A DNA stretch of 64,000 nucleotides from Xiphophorus maculatus (Eukaryota; Chordata; Actinopteri; Cyprinodontiformes; Poeciliidae): positions 31,762,717 to 31,826,716 of the forward strand of contig NC_036443.1 in the NCBI RefSeq assembly GCF_002775205.1, written 5' to 3'. This document shows positions 24,905 to 44,649 of the stretch, piece by piece. The position numbers and the translations under genes were made by a program. Position 1 is the stretch's first letter, and each line of letters opens with the position of its first letter. The notes under the pieces were generated by a model. That model ran no database searches and was not told the origin of the DNA. It saw only the letters and a program-made list of their open reading frames with translations.

Positions 24905-25720
24905 GGTCCGCATCACCGGCAGTAAGTCGGGCTCGTTTCCAGGCAGAGTTGGACCGGTTGCTCTGAGTTGGACCGGTTGCTCTGAGTTGGACCGGTTGCT
25001 CTGAGTTGGACCGGTTGCTCAGAGTTGGACCGGTTGCTCAGAGTTGCACTCTGCCATGGTTGCCCATTGTCACAGATTCTGTTCGTAGCGTTGAACAGTC
25101 TGCGGACCAGCCGATCCGTTCTGGTGACCTCAGGGTCTCTTTTTGCGGATGATGTCGTCCTACTGACCTCATCGGGTCGTGATCTACAGCGATACCGGAG
25201 CGGTTCGCAGTCGGGATGAGGATCAGGGCCTCCAAAGGGTAGAGGGCCTTCTCCGGGTCGGGGGGACATCCTGCCCCGAGAGGAATCTCTGGGTTCATGA
25301 ATGAGGGAAAACGGAGCGGGAGATCCACAGACGGATCGGCGCAGCGTCTGCAGTGCGGCGGGCGCTGTACCGCTCCGTCCTGGTGGAGAGAGAGCCCAGT
25401 GAAAAAGCGAAGCTCTCGATTTACCGGTCGATCTACGTTCCCACCCTCATCTATGGTCATGAGCTTTGGGTCATGACCGAAAGAACGAGATCGCAGATAC
25501 AAGCGGCTGGAATGAGTTTCCCTGACTGGACTCTCCCTGAGAGAAGCTCAGTCATCATGGAGCCGCTGCTCCGTCACACTGAGAGGAGCCAGCTGGGCGG
25601 CGTCTGGTTGGGATGGAGACTCCCTGCTGAGGAGTTCCCGTCCCACCAGGAGGAGAGCCAGGACAGGGTGGAGGGAAGACTGGGCTGCTGACCCGGAGAC
25701 CCGGCGAAGGATCCGAGGGA
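24905..25720 (+). mobile_element. LINE reverse-transcriptase fragment with internal tandem repeat
   Basis: This stretch parallels the copy at 61258-61800. It shares ccggcagtaagtcggg, then a [16 protein letters not shown]-type frame, a RALYRSVLVEREP block and YGHELWVMTERTRSQIQA. It is heavily frameshifted. At 24945-25046 about five copies of a 19-bp unit (agttggaccggttgctctg) replace the single ancestral gagagttggact segment. It lies in the first intron of the I-mfa gene. Confidence 0.8.
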
Positions 25721-26530
25721 GGAGGAAATTTCAGAAATGTAATAAACCTTAAAATGAGCTGCTAAAGTTACGCAGTGAAACGTTGAAGCAGTAATTTGGT
25801 TTATTGATCCTGGAAGAAGAGAAAACAATCTGTGTTGTTTTCAGTCACATTTTTAAATGTTATAAACTTCAAAATATTATTAGCAAACTAGAGATTTAGC
25901 TTCAACCTGAGTATTTAGTTAAATGTGTGGTAAATATTTAGCTTCAAACTAACATTTTGTAAACCAACTAAACTTTTTATCTAATATTTAGAAGTAAATA
26001 TTCAGTTAGCACAGCAAATATTTTTCTTTAAACTAAATATACAGTTTGAGGCTATATTCATATTGGAGTTAACTACTTATTTCTATCTATCGGTCTAGTT
26101 TGAAACTGACATTTATTACTAAAATGAATAACATGGTCAAAATTTGGACCCTTATTTTTCCCATAAATAAACCAAATTATTGCTGTAAATTTTCCACTGT
26201 GTAACGTCTTCAGATGAATCCGGTCCGGATCACAGCCCGGTTCTGTTGGGTTCGTTCAGACTCATCTGAGAAGAGCCGCAGAGAATGAAACCGTTTCGAG
26301 GCTGTTAGAAACACCGAACGGTTCCGGACCGGTTCTGGATCTGGACCGGTTCTGCTTTTACTCCAGGCTGAAGCAGATTCTGACCGGCAGATGTAAAAAC
26401 ACGGAGTGATCCAGAAACCAGCGGGTTCTGGACCGGAACAGCAGAACTTTCTGCGTTCAGCAGGAAAACAACCGGAAGCTCCAAAATCAGGATCCAGAAA
26501 AACCGAAAAATGTAGAAAACTGAAACTCAC

Positions 26531-26582
26531 CTGCAGCGCCGCGGGTCTGCTGCTGACTGCGGAGCTCCGGGGGCTGCGCCTC

Positions 26583-26600
<18 letters not shown>
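26531..26600 (-). other. Probable noncoding first exon of the I-mfa gene
   Basis: GC-rich minus-strand sequence ending ggcgctgcag before a strong gtgagtttc donor. It lies 1.7 kb upstream of the ATG exon, with no in-frame ATG. The upstream edge is unknown. It abuts a CA microsatellite that would lie at or upstream of the transcription start. Confidence 0.5.
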
Positions 26601-26652
<52 letters not shown>

Positions 26653-26704
26653 CAGACGGAGGCTGTTACTGCCTCTCAATAATAATAATAATAATAATAA
26701 TAAT
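26586..26704. repeat. CA and AAT microsatellites
   Basis: A perfect (ca)n run at 26586-26649 and an (aat)n run at 26680-26704. Confidence 0.95.
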
Positions 26705-27468
26705 GATCATTTATTTCACGGATTTCATTCAGAAGGTGAAACTGGGTTAGAAATGAAACTCAGCGATTTATTTTCCGATTCTGGGTCAGAATATTGAACG
26801 TGACACAATAAACCAACAAAAAACATTCAGGATGTCAACATAGAGAATGAAAGGTCAAAGGTCAGCTTCTCAGGAAATTAAAACATCACACCAATAAAAG
26901 GGATTTTATTTTGAAGCCACGTTCGCTCAGAAGACTCCTGATTGGACAGACGTCCAGCTGTCTGGAGGTCAAGGTTCAGGAAGGAGAGTGCTTTATCCGA
27001 GCAGGCGGAAAGTTAGGTGGAAGAAAGAAGTGTGAGAAAAAAGAAAAGTACAGCAGGAACAGAGGAAGCCATGAGAGCTTCAGGACTGGGATATTTTTAT
27101 TCTTTATAATCTGGAACCCAAAACCTTCTGATGGTTCTGGTTCTGGTTCTGTGGGCCTAAATCCTCTGAGCGTCACTTCGAGCTGTCAGGGAGCCTCCAG
27201 CTCTTCTTCTGCTGCTCCAGATGTTTCTCTGTTGGATCCAGTTAAACCCAGAGTTCTGCTTCAGAGGTTTCCCTGAGCCTCTGCTGTCCCCTGCAGGACA
27301 CACTCAGAACTGCAGTTTGTTCATCCCGGTTGATAATCAGCAACAACCTTAAACACCAAGACCCGTCAAACAGCAGACCTAACGTTGTCCTGATGTACTA
27401 CCGACAGTTCTGCGATACCGGAATACCGCGATCCAGAAGACACCTGGACAGTGATGATGAGTATTTGC

Positions 27469-27550
<82 letters not shown>

Positions 27551-27618
27551 GTCGTCATCATCATTATAATAATAATAATTATTATTATTATTATTATTAT
27601 TATTATAATTGTCATCAT

Positions 27619-27660
<42 letters not shown>

Positions 27661-27898
27661 TATTATTATTATTATTATTATTCTGCTGTTCTTGCGTCCC
27701 CTCGCAGTGAGCAGCTCCGACCGCCAGGGGGCGCCTCGGCCGCCCTTCTTTGTGTTCGGTTCTGCTCCCTGCAGAGGAAGAGGAGGATGAAGATGCGGTG
27801 AAAACAAAGAGAACCCTGCAGGTTCGGCTCTGGTTCGGAACCGGAGGGTCGGAACACGTTGCGGCTGGAGCGGAGCAGCTGGACCGCCGAACCTTCTC
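26705..27898. promoter_or_regulatory. Divergent intergenic region between the I-mfa gene and cxxc1
   Basis: About 1.2 kb separates the first exons of two divergently transcribed genes, so it should contain both promoters. A palindromic TTA/TAA array occupies 27467-27682. The 200 bases next to cxxc1 (27700-27898) are GC-rich, include gggggcgc, and presumably hold the cxxc1 start site and 5' UTR. No other gene is seen. Confidence 0.5.
27467..27682. repeat. Palindromic TTA/TAA trinucleotide array
   Basis: A (tta)n block of about 27 copies is followed by gtcgtcatcatc, a short (taa)/(att) block, aattgtcatcat, then (taa)n and finally (tta)n again. The halves are mutually complementary and could form long AT-rich hairpins. 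Confidence 0.92.
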
Positions 27899-29254
27899 AT
27901 GGTAAGTCCGTGGAGTGACTCGGACATCTCCAGCCTAACCGAACCGAGCTGCAGTCAGAGAAATGAACAGAGCCTGGCTGGAGCAGTGTGGCCCCACAGT
28001 TCGGCTCGGTTCTGGTTCTGAGGCAGATCTGGACCTGATGGGGAACCGTCACCGAACCAGCAGAACCAGACAGAATCAGAACCCGATAGGTGAATGTTGA
28101 CGGCTGGTTATGTTTTCGGCTTTACAACCTTCAGAACCCTATGGTTCCGGTTCTGGAGACCTCTGTCGGGCTTTTATTTTGAAGTTTTTGTTGTGTTTCA
28201 GTCTGAGGAGGCAGCAGGAGCCGAACCGGGTCCGGAGGAGGAGGAGCGGGGAGGAGGAGAGGTTGCCATGGAAACGCCCAGCGCTCCGGTTTACTGCGTG
28301 TGTCGGAAACCAGATATCAACTGCTTCATGATGTAAGAACCTGAACCGATCAGCTGCAGGTCCAACTGGACCCGATCAGAACCGTGAGAAAGTATTCATC
28401 CCCCTGCAAGTTCCTGATCCAATTAAACCGGACGGGTTCCCTGTGGGACACCGCGGTTACCGGCTCGGTCATCCGGACCGGTACCGGAGGAGTCTGTAGA
28501 ACTCCATTGTCCCAGAATCTGAGCATCAGAACCTTTCTGGACCAGGAGGAACTCAGAAACTTCTAGATCAATCACAAGAAGAAACTTTATTCTAATGAAA
28601 CACCTGGGTTCTTTACATGGACCAGAACCTCTACTGGGCCCAGACTGGCCTTGAATCCTCAGATCCAGAACTTGGACAGAGACCGGATTCCAACATGGAC
28701 TCCGGACCCAGGAGAGGTTCTGATCCACATAAAGCGGTTCTGTTCAGTCCTGTTCAGTCTGCTTCAATCCGACTCCAGTCCGTTTGTCTAGTCAAATCCG
28801 GTCCATTTGGTGAGGTGTGAACGCTAATTGACCTCTGACCTTCTGTCCTCCAAACCTCGGTCCAGGTTCGGTTTGAATGTGAACGCCAAGCGGACCGGAG
28901 ACCGCTCCAAAACCAGGAAGAGGACTACAGCGCAGGGCATTCTGGGTAAATACAACCAAAGCTAACATGCTAGCCTAGCGCTAGCAGCAGAAATGGCTCC
29001 TGGTCTTCAGCCAAAGACTAAAGAGAAATCCTCCAACGCTGATGTAGTTCAGAAACACTTTCTCTGGATTTCCCTCAAGTGTCTCGTCTTCATCACTGAG
29101 TGTGTTCAGGGCGTGAATACTTTCTGGTGGTTCTGAATGTCTTCTACTGGTACCGCTGACATTGTTCTGGTTCTGATGGATCACTGAATAAAACTGGTCT
29201 GAACACAAATGTTCATCTCTGTTGTTCACAACCAAGAAGTTTAGAAGGTACTGG

Positions 29255-29299
<45 letters not shown>

Positions 29300-32200
29300 T
29301 CAGAGGCTGTGACAGCTGCACGGAGTGGTTCCACGGTCAGTGCGTCGGCGTGTCGGAAAAAGCAGCCAAAGCCATCCGAGTTTGGTTCTGCCCGACCTGC
29401 AGAGGTCAGTGTGGCGCAGCGCTGCCCCCTGCTGGCAGGAGCAGCACTTACAGCTGAGCGCTGTGTGTTTGCAGACAGAGACTCGTCTCTGGAGATCAAA
29501 TACCGTCAGAAAAAGAGCAAGGAGGCGGAGCCAGAGAGGGACGACAGAACGGATGGCGAGCGAAGCTCCGCCCTCCAGGCCAGGATCGACCGGCGGCGGG
29601 GTTCTCAGGTAGACGGTCCGCTGCTCTCTGGCTCCCCCTGGTGTTGAAGCCTCACCGTCGCCGCTGTCGCCCGCAGATCAAGCGCTCGGCCCGGATGTGT
29701 GGCGAATGCGACGCCTGCCTGCGGACGGAGGACTGCGCTCAGTGCGACTTCTGCAAAGACATGAAGAAGTTCGGTGGTCCGAACAAGATCCGGCAGAAAT
29801 GCCGCCTCCGGCAGTGCGAGGTCCGAGCACGGGTACGTGGTTGGCATGGAAACCAGAGCTCCAGAATTCATCAACCAATCACAGCGTGATGTGTCAGTGG
29901 TGGGCGGAGCCGCGTCCTCCCGTTCAACATGATGCTGTGATGATTTTTGTCTCTGAGCAGAAGATGCTTCGAGTTCGAGACGAGGAGATGAGTCGGAGTG
30001 GCAGCAGGGGGCGGGGCCTGTCCGCAAAGGGGGCGGGGCATCTTTCAGAAGATGATGAAGAGGAGGATGAGGACGAGGAAGGTTTCAGTGAGAGCGAGCT
30101 GGAGCTGTACCAGCAGTACAAAGCGGCTGGATACAGAGACCTGGTGAGTGACCAATCAGACATCAGGGATTCACCTACTGACCAATCGTACGTCAGGCAG
30201 CAACTTTCTGTTCCGTGATGCGGCTTCCTGTTGCAGGTGTGGCACAGTGAGGAGGAAGATGATGCTCAGTCAGACTCTCTGAGGAAGAAGGCGGTGAAGG
30301 TGAAACACGTGAAGAGACGAGACAAGAAACCGGAGAAGAAGGTGTAGCCGTTTGATCACATGATTCATTATGTCATCGATGACGTCACTAACGCACCTGT
30401 GTTCCTGCAGAAGTCCGTTTCTGTTCCCAAAGAGGAGGCAAAACCTCGGCGCCACAAGGTGAAGCAGCGCCACAGGGAGCGCGTGCGGCACAGCGAGCGC
30501 GCAGGAGAGGGCGGGGCTAAAGAGGCGGGCGGGGCTTTGAGGCAGTGTCTGGGTCCGGGCTGCGTTGAACCGGCCAGAAGTGGCTCCAAGTACTGCTCAG
30601 AGGACTGCGGCATGAAACTGGCAGCCAAGTGAGTGAGAGCTGAGCTAACGCCGGTAGCCTGATATGCAGCTAACGCTGTCTGTGATCGGCAGCCGGATCT
30701 ATGAGATCCTGCCCCAGAGGATCCAGCAGTGGCAGCAGAGTCCCTGCGTCGCCGAGGAGATGGGGCGGAGACAGCTGGAGCGAATCAGGAAGGAGCAGCA
30801 GGCTGCCAGGCTTCGCCTCACGCTGATGGAGAAACGTTTCCATGAACTGGAAACCATCATCGCCAACGCCAAGCAGCAGCAGGTCCAACAAGACGAGGAG
30901 GTGAGATACGCCGAGAGACAGAACGGTGTCCTCCCGGCCCAGCCCTGACCTGTCCATGTCCGGCCCTGTCCCGTCTCTGACTGTCTCCAGGTTGCTGAGG
31001 GAGACGGGGACGACACAGACCTGCAGATCTTCTGTGTGTCCTGCAGCCACCCCGTCAACCCCAAGGTGGCACTGCGACACATGGAGAGGTGCTATGCTAA
31101 GGTGAGACTCCAGAGGCAGACTTGTGTCTGTCTGAGGTTTTACACATGGTCCAGAAGTATTCATACCCTCAGGACATGTCCGGGGAGCGGAACAGCTCCT
31201 CCAGGACGTCAACGGTTGTCCTCCTGTCTCACTGTGTCTCTGTCTGTCCAACAGTACGAGAGCCAGACCTCATTTGGCTCCATGTATCCGACTCGCATCG
31301 AAGGGTAAGACCACTGTACCTCCTCTAGTCTCATTACATTAATGTTGCCTCATGTCTCTCTCCCACATGTCCCTGTGTCTCTGCTGTCTTCGTGTCTCAG
31401 GGCCACCCGGCTGTTCTGTGATGTCTACAACCCTCAGAGCAAGACCTACTGCAAGCGGCTGCAGGTTCTGTGTCCAGAACATTCCAGAGATCCCAAGGTA
31501 CGTCTCCTCTGATGAAAACCTGTTGATCTGAGGAATAATGGACCGACCGACCGACTGACGGACCGACCGACCGATGGGGTGTTAAGGATTCGACACAAGT
31601 CTGGTGACGTTGCTCTTCTTTCCCCTGGAACTTGAATATTTGTGTGTGTGAAACTTTGCACTCGTACATGAAGATGCACAACAGGAGGGCTTGCAATGCA
31701 ACACGAGAAAGTGGAACCTTGGTTGCTGTCACATGATACTACGACCAACCAGCGAGGGTTTCATTGACTGACCAATGAGAGGAGCGTTGGCTCTTCAGTC
31801 TGTAACCAGTTTCAGCACGGAGGGACACATCATCTCAGCTGGCTGTCCAACGGTGTCTTTTGTAGAGTCAACAGCAAAATTCCTGTCACTTCTTTATGAC
31901 TCTTCATCCTTGAAGTCACAAACTGCTTTGAAACTTTAAAAGTTCCATCTAATTTCAGAAACACTCAAATTTCTAGGAGACGAGCAATCCGAGAACGCGA
32001 TTCGCAACACAACCAGCATTGACATCTGTCTCTCTTCTTCTTCATTCCCGGTGTTTCGATCCAATTTTCCTGTACTGCTCTTGTTGGAGAGCATGACCAA
32101 GAGCACGCAACCCAAGAGCGCGCACTGCAAAAGCTTGATCTGAAAGCTTTGGCCTGTGTGTTGAGCCCATTACTGCCCTGTTTTTCTTTCTGAGCAGGAA

Positions 32201-32727
32201 ACGGATCAGAACCAGGAGTGGAATCCTACCACAGTCGAGTCCTTGTTCAGATGGTTTCTGATGTTTCAGGTCCCGGCAGATGAGGTGTGTGGATGTCCTC
32301 TGGTCAAAGACGTCTTCGAGCCCACTGGGGAGTTCTGCCGGGTCTCCAAGAGGAAGTGCAACAAGCACTACTGCTGGGAGAAGCTGCGGCGGGCCGAGGT
32401 CGACCTGGAGCGAGTCCGAGTGGTAACCAAGTCCGAACGCACTGGAAAAGATCTGGAAACACTTCCACCTGGGGATGTTCAGTTAAAACCAGTAGTTCTG
32501 CTGAGATCAGTAGGGGGACTGATCTCACAGACTGAACTCCTCTAAACACTTATCGTCTCTCTGTCCTCTCTGTCCACCAGTGGTACAAGCTGGACGAACT
32601 GTTTGAGCAGGAGAGGAACCTGAGGACGGCCATGACCAACCGGGCTGGGCTGCTGGCGCTGATGCTGCACCAGACCATCCAGCATGACCCAATCACCACC
32701 GACCTGCGCTCTGCCAAGGACAGGTAG
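27899..32727 (+). CDS. cxxc1: CXXC zinc finger protein 1 (CFP1)
   Basis: Fourteen coding exons with matched phases: 27899-27901 (ATG only), 28202-28332, 29304-29404, 29475-29608, 29677-29832, 29961-30143, 30237-30341, 30411-30628, 30693-30900, 30991-31101, 31255-31304, 31401-31497, 32270-32422 and 32581-32727, giving 598 residues. Human, as I recall it, is about 656. The protein reads H3K4me3 through its PHD finger and unmethylated CpG through its CXXC domain, and recruits SET1 methyltransferase. Visible parts are the PHD ([28 protein letters not shown]), the CXXC domain ([41 protein letters not shown]), an acidic stretch, a basic stretch ([12 protein letters not shown]), a coiled coil around [11 protein letters not shown], and the C-terminal SET1-binding domain ([36 protein letters not shown]). 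The linker after CXXC is shorter than in mammals. Paralogue a or b is not resolved. Confidence 0.97.
29258..29298. repeat. TG repeat abutting a cxxc1 acceptor
   Basis: (tg)n ends at tctcag, five bases before the third coding exon, so the repeat forms the polypyrimidine region of the splice acceptor. Confidence 0.9.
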
Positions 32728-34900
32728 ACGGCCGGACCCATGGACATCTGGACCCATGGACATCTGGACATCTGTCAGCAGCCGGGCTTCACTTCAAGAA
32801 CCAGACAAACAGAACTGACCCGGATACATGACCAATCCAGTTCTGGATTAACTCACAGAACCGTGAGTTAATCCAGAACTGTCTGAATTAGCAGTGAGAC
32901 CCACTTCCCGCTGGGGAAGGTTCTGGAGGCTCATTGGTTCTGGAGATACGAACCATCCCGGCCCACAAACTGCAGCTTGCACAGAACCGGTTCTGGTGCT
33001 GACAGAAAGATTTTCACTACATTTTCACCTAAAGTTTAATTTCTTGGATCCAGCTGATGTGACACTGAATGTTCCGGGTCAGTATCGACCCGCAGCAACC
33101 GGTAACCGGTCCGCAGCAGAATTTTCCTCTGTGGGACAATAATTGTCATTTCCACGATCAGCAGGGGGCGATCAGCGCCATTGGGTTGCAGTCTGAATTT
33201 ATCGGGTCAGAATCCAGAACCGCCAGGCGCTCCGTGTTTATCCCCATCTAAGCCGCTCTGTAACCATGACAACAGCCACTTAGCGAATAAAATGTCACAA
33301 AGTCGAACACATCCAGCTGTTCCTATTTATATGGCCAGTTTGCGTGGCTGTTGGTTCTGTGGTTCTGGTTCTGGGTCAGCTGGTTCTGTTGGTGCTGAAA
33401 CTTCTTTGTGCTGCTGCCTAAACCTTAGGGGACCACATTACCCATAATCCTCAGCCCTATTGATGACAGGTTGGTTCTGTTGCTACACGAACCCATCAGA
33501 ACCGATCCGGGTTTTTACTGGGACCACAGCAAGACTGACACCTGATTGACTGACACCTTCAATGGAAACCAGCCAGCAGCCAATCAGAGAGCTCCATTGT
33601 TTTACTTCTGATTTTCACTTTTAGTGTATTTGTGATTATAAAGTTTTTTGTGATGTTTGTCCATCTGTCCTGGTCCAGCTTCTCCTGCTGCTTCCTCCCG
33701 CCTCACAGGAAGTGATGCGTGACCAGATTCTGTGTTTTTATTGGCTCAAATAAACCTGATCATGTTTTCATATCTGCTGCTGCAGTTTTCTTCAATTCCA
33801 TGATCCTGATTTAAAAAAAATATGTCAATACGTATTTTCACTTAAAACACACAACATATTTTACTACACCAATATGCTACAATTTTATGCGTTTTTACGT
33901 AAATAAAAAACCAACCAGTTTCTTTCATAAACTGTTGATTGATTCGGAGATAAGATCATTCATTATCACTTCAGGAAAATATATTTGATATAATCCAGAA
34001 CATAATAAACATATCTAGTAAATTAATTTCTGGTTTGATTTCATTAGTTTTCAGTCTGAAACCCGCCTGACTCTGTAACTTGGGCTGGAACCGGGCCCGG
34101 ACCAAAATGGCGGTTGAGTCAACGCATCGTTCAACTCAGGGCGTTCTTGCGTGTTTATATTTACGCCTTGCTATGTGACGTCATCTCAAAGCGCCAGTCG
34201 ATGTTGCATTAAGTTCGCGCTCAGATAAACAGAACCGTACGGAACCAGCAGAACCAGGCGGGGAGTTCGGCTCGGATTCGTCGTTCTTTGATGCTCTCAG
34301 GAACCGGAAACCCGCCGGAAGTCTGAGTTTGACTCCCAGAAGAAGATAAAGCAGGTAAACAGATTAGTTCCGGTTCTGGTTCATGATTTATGGGATGAAA
34401 ACAGGTTCGGATAGTGTTGGATCAGCAAGGTCCACATGAAGTTGAAAGAGTTCTGTTAGCATTATGAATATAAAATATGTTTCGACAAGTTCTGAACCAA
34501 ACCGGACAGAATGTTTCTGCATCTGAACAATCTAAAATAATTTTCATATCTGGATGAGAGATGGTTCTGCTCAGTGAACCAGAACCATCAGACTGAGTAA
34601 ATGTCTAACGGTTCTGGTTATGGACCTCAGTGACAGAATATTCCGGTTACTGTTTCATCTGGGGGCGGGTCGGGTTCGGAAACCTTTCCTGCCTCTGAGT
34701 AGAGATCAGCTGGTTCTGGTTCTGTCCGGCTTGGTGGTTTGTGTACCGCTAAGCTTCTGACTCTGACACGAAGATGATCCATTCAGGCTTAAATCTGCTT
34801 TCTAGAAGCAGAACCTGGTCCTGGTCCGGAACCAGAACCCGGTGTCCCTTCAGTTCTAAAATGTCTGGTTCTGTTCCGCTGCAGGTGGACCGGGTCAGGC
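32728..34900. other. cxxc1 3' UTR and hdac6 upstream region
   Basis: This spans the cxxc1 3' UTR to about 33770, AT-rich sequence to about 34080, then a GC-richer zone. A plausible hdac6 noncoding first exon ends at 34354 (agcag before gtaaac), and the second exon begins near 34885 after gctgcag. I see no other gene. Confidence 0.6.
33749..33754 (+). terminator. cxxc1: Candidate cxxc1 polyadenylation signal
   Basis: AATAAA about 1.0 kb after the stop codon, followed by a T-rich stretch (cctgatcatgttttcat), at the end of the moderately GC-rich 3' UTR and just before AT-rich DNA. Confidence 0.55.
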
Positions 34901-43137
<8,237 letters not shown>

Positions 43138-43519
43138 GCTGGCTGGTCGCCATGGAAACAGCTTCGCTTTTATCATTTTAGTGCAAATTGCTTCCTGATC
43201 TGAACATGCTTTTATTCTGAAAGTCCTACCCAGAGTTGGTTTTCGAAGGAACACTTCCTGTAAAAATTCTGACTTCCTGTGACATCACAAACCTATAATC
43301 TTGCTGCGATGTGATTGGTTGGATTGGATTGATGTCACTCTCTAAAAAACAGCAACCAGCTGACCTGGTTCTGATCCGGTTCTGATCTGGTTTTGTTCTG
43401 GTTCTGATATGGTTCAGTTCACCTCATTCATAAACCCAGCTCTGGATCAGAACCGGGTCAGAACCGACCTGTTAATAATCAATATTTGAGATAAAAATCT
43501 TACCATTTGTTTTATTGAC

Positions 43520-43525
43520 AATAAA
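43520..43525 (+). terminator. hdac6: Candidate hdac6 polyadenylation signal
   Basis: AATAAA 383 bases after the stop codon, followed by a T-rich stretch (gatttttttctg). Confidence 0.6.
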
Positions 43526-44649
43526 AATGATTTTTTTCTGATTTTCAGTTTTTAATTTTTCCGCTCTCCGGTCTGGGGTATGGCAAGCCGTTTAACATAA
43601 AATCAGTTTCTCTGAAACCTTCATTTTGATCCTCCTGATTGATTATTCCAGATCAAAATGGCGTCTGGATTCGTCTCTCTTCCATAAATACAAAATAATA
43701 TGTTCATAATATAATTATGCGTTTATTTACCTGAATGAAGAAAAGAGACGAGGAGAATTTCATGAACTATTTATGTTTTGATAAAACTGAAGATAAAAAT
43801 TCTTTTTTATTTATTTTTTAACAGAATTTCTAAATGCTCCGTGAATCTGTAGTATTTAATCAGGTTTCTGTTTCTGGATGAAAATCTGCCAGATTGGGGC
43901 AGATTATCTTCTGTTACCATGGTGATGAACCCAGAGCCTGTTTCCATAGTGACAGAGTCTGTTAGACTGGAGCATCCGGGAACTTTGCCTCCTCTTCCTC
44001 CCGCTGCAGAAAGCCTTCCTCCTCTTCATCACATCTTCCTCCTCTTCCTCAGACCGCAGTCCGTCGCGGCTCCAGCTCAGGTTCGGTTCGGTTCGGTTCT
44101 CTTCGTGTTTCCTGTCTGCTGATTTTTGAAGCGTGAACGCGCCTTGGCTCGTGCATGTGTCGGTAAATCTGACAGACGATGACGTGACGTCTGCGTGTCG
44201 GCGCTTTGATGTTTGATGTGAGTGACGCTGGTGTCTCCGGAACCTTTGATCTTTTGCTTATGTTTCCTTTTTGATGTTGCGGGATTTTGCTGCGCTCTGA
44301 TTGGCTGCTTGATTATTGTTTACTATTTGTTCTGAAATCAGCAGATGGATGGATGCATGTTGGATGTATCTGCTTCTCTGATTGGCTCATTCTTTCAGCT
44401 CAGGAGCCAATCAGAAAGCAGAACAATAATCAGCGAGTCCTTCCGAACCGGTTCTGGTTGAGCTCGGATCTGTACTGAAACAGTTTCGACCTGGTTCTGG
44501 TTCTGGTTCTAGGGAGCTGAAGAATCAGAACCAACTGCAGCAGGTTGGAACCGGTTCTGATCCTGTTCCTCTAGAGGCTGCTGTTTGGGCCGAACTCTGC
44601 GCTGGTTCCGCTCGGGTTCTCCAGAACCTGTCCCCCGCCCCCCTCCAGG
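43526..44649. other. Region between hdac6 and the LHFPL gene
   Basis: AT-rich to about 43870, then moderately GC-rich toward the LHFPL start. Sequence just before the ATG (cccccctccag) resembles a splice acceptor, so an upstream noncoding exon is possible. No other gene is seen. Confidence 0.5.

Noticed and set aside
27379-27927. Poly-Ile, poly-Tyr/Asn and poly-Leu frames
   Set aside because: They come from the TTA/TAA microsatellite upstream of cxxc1.
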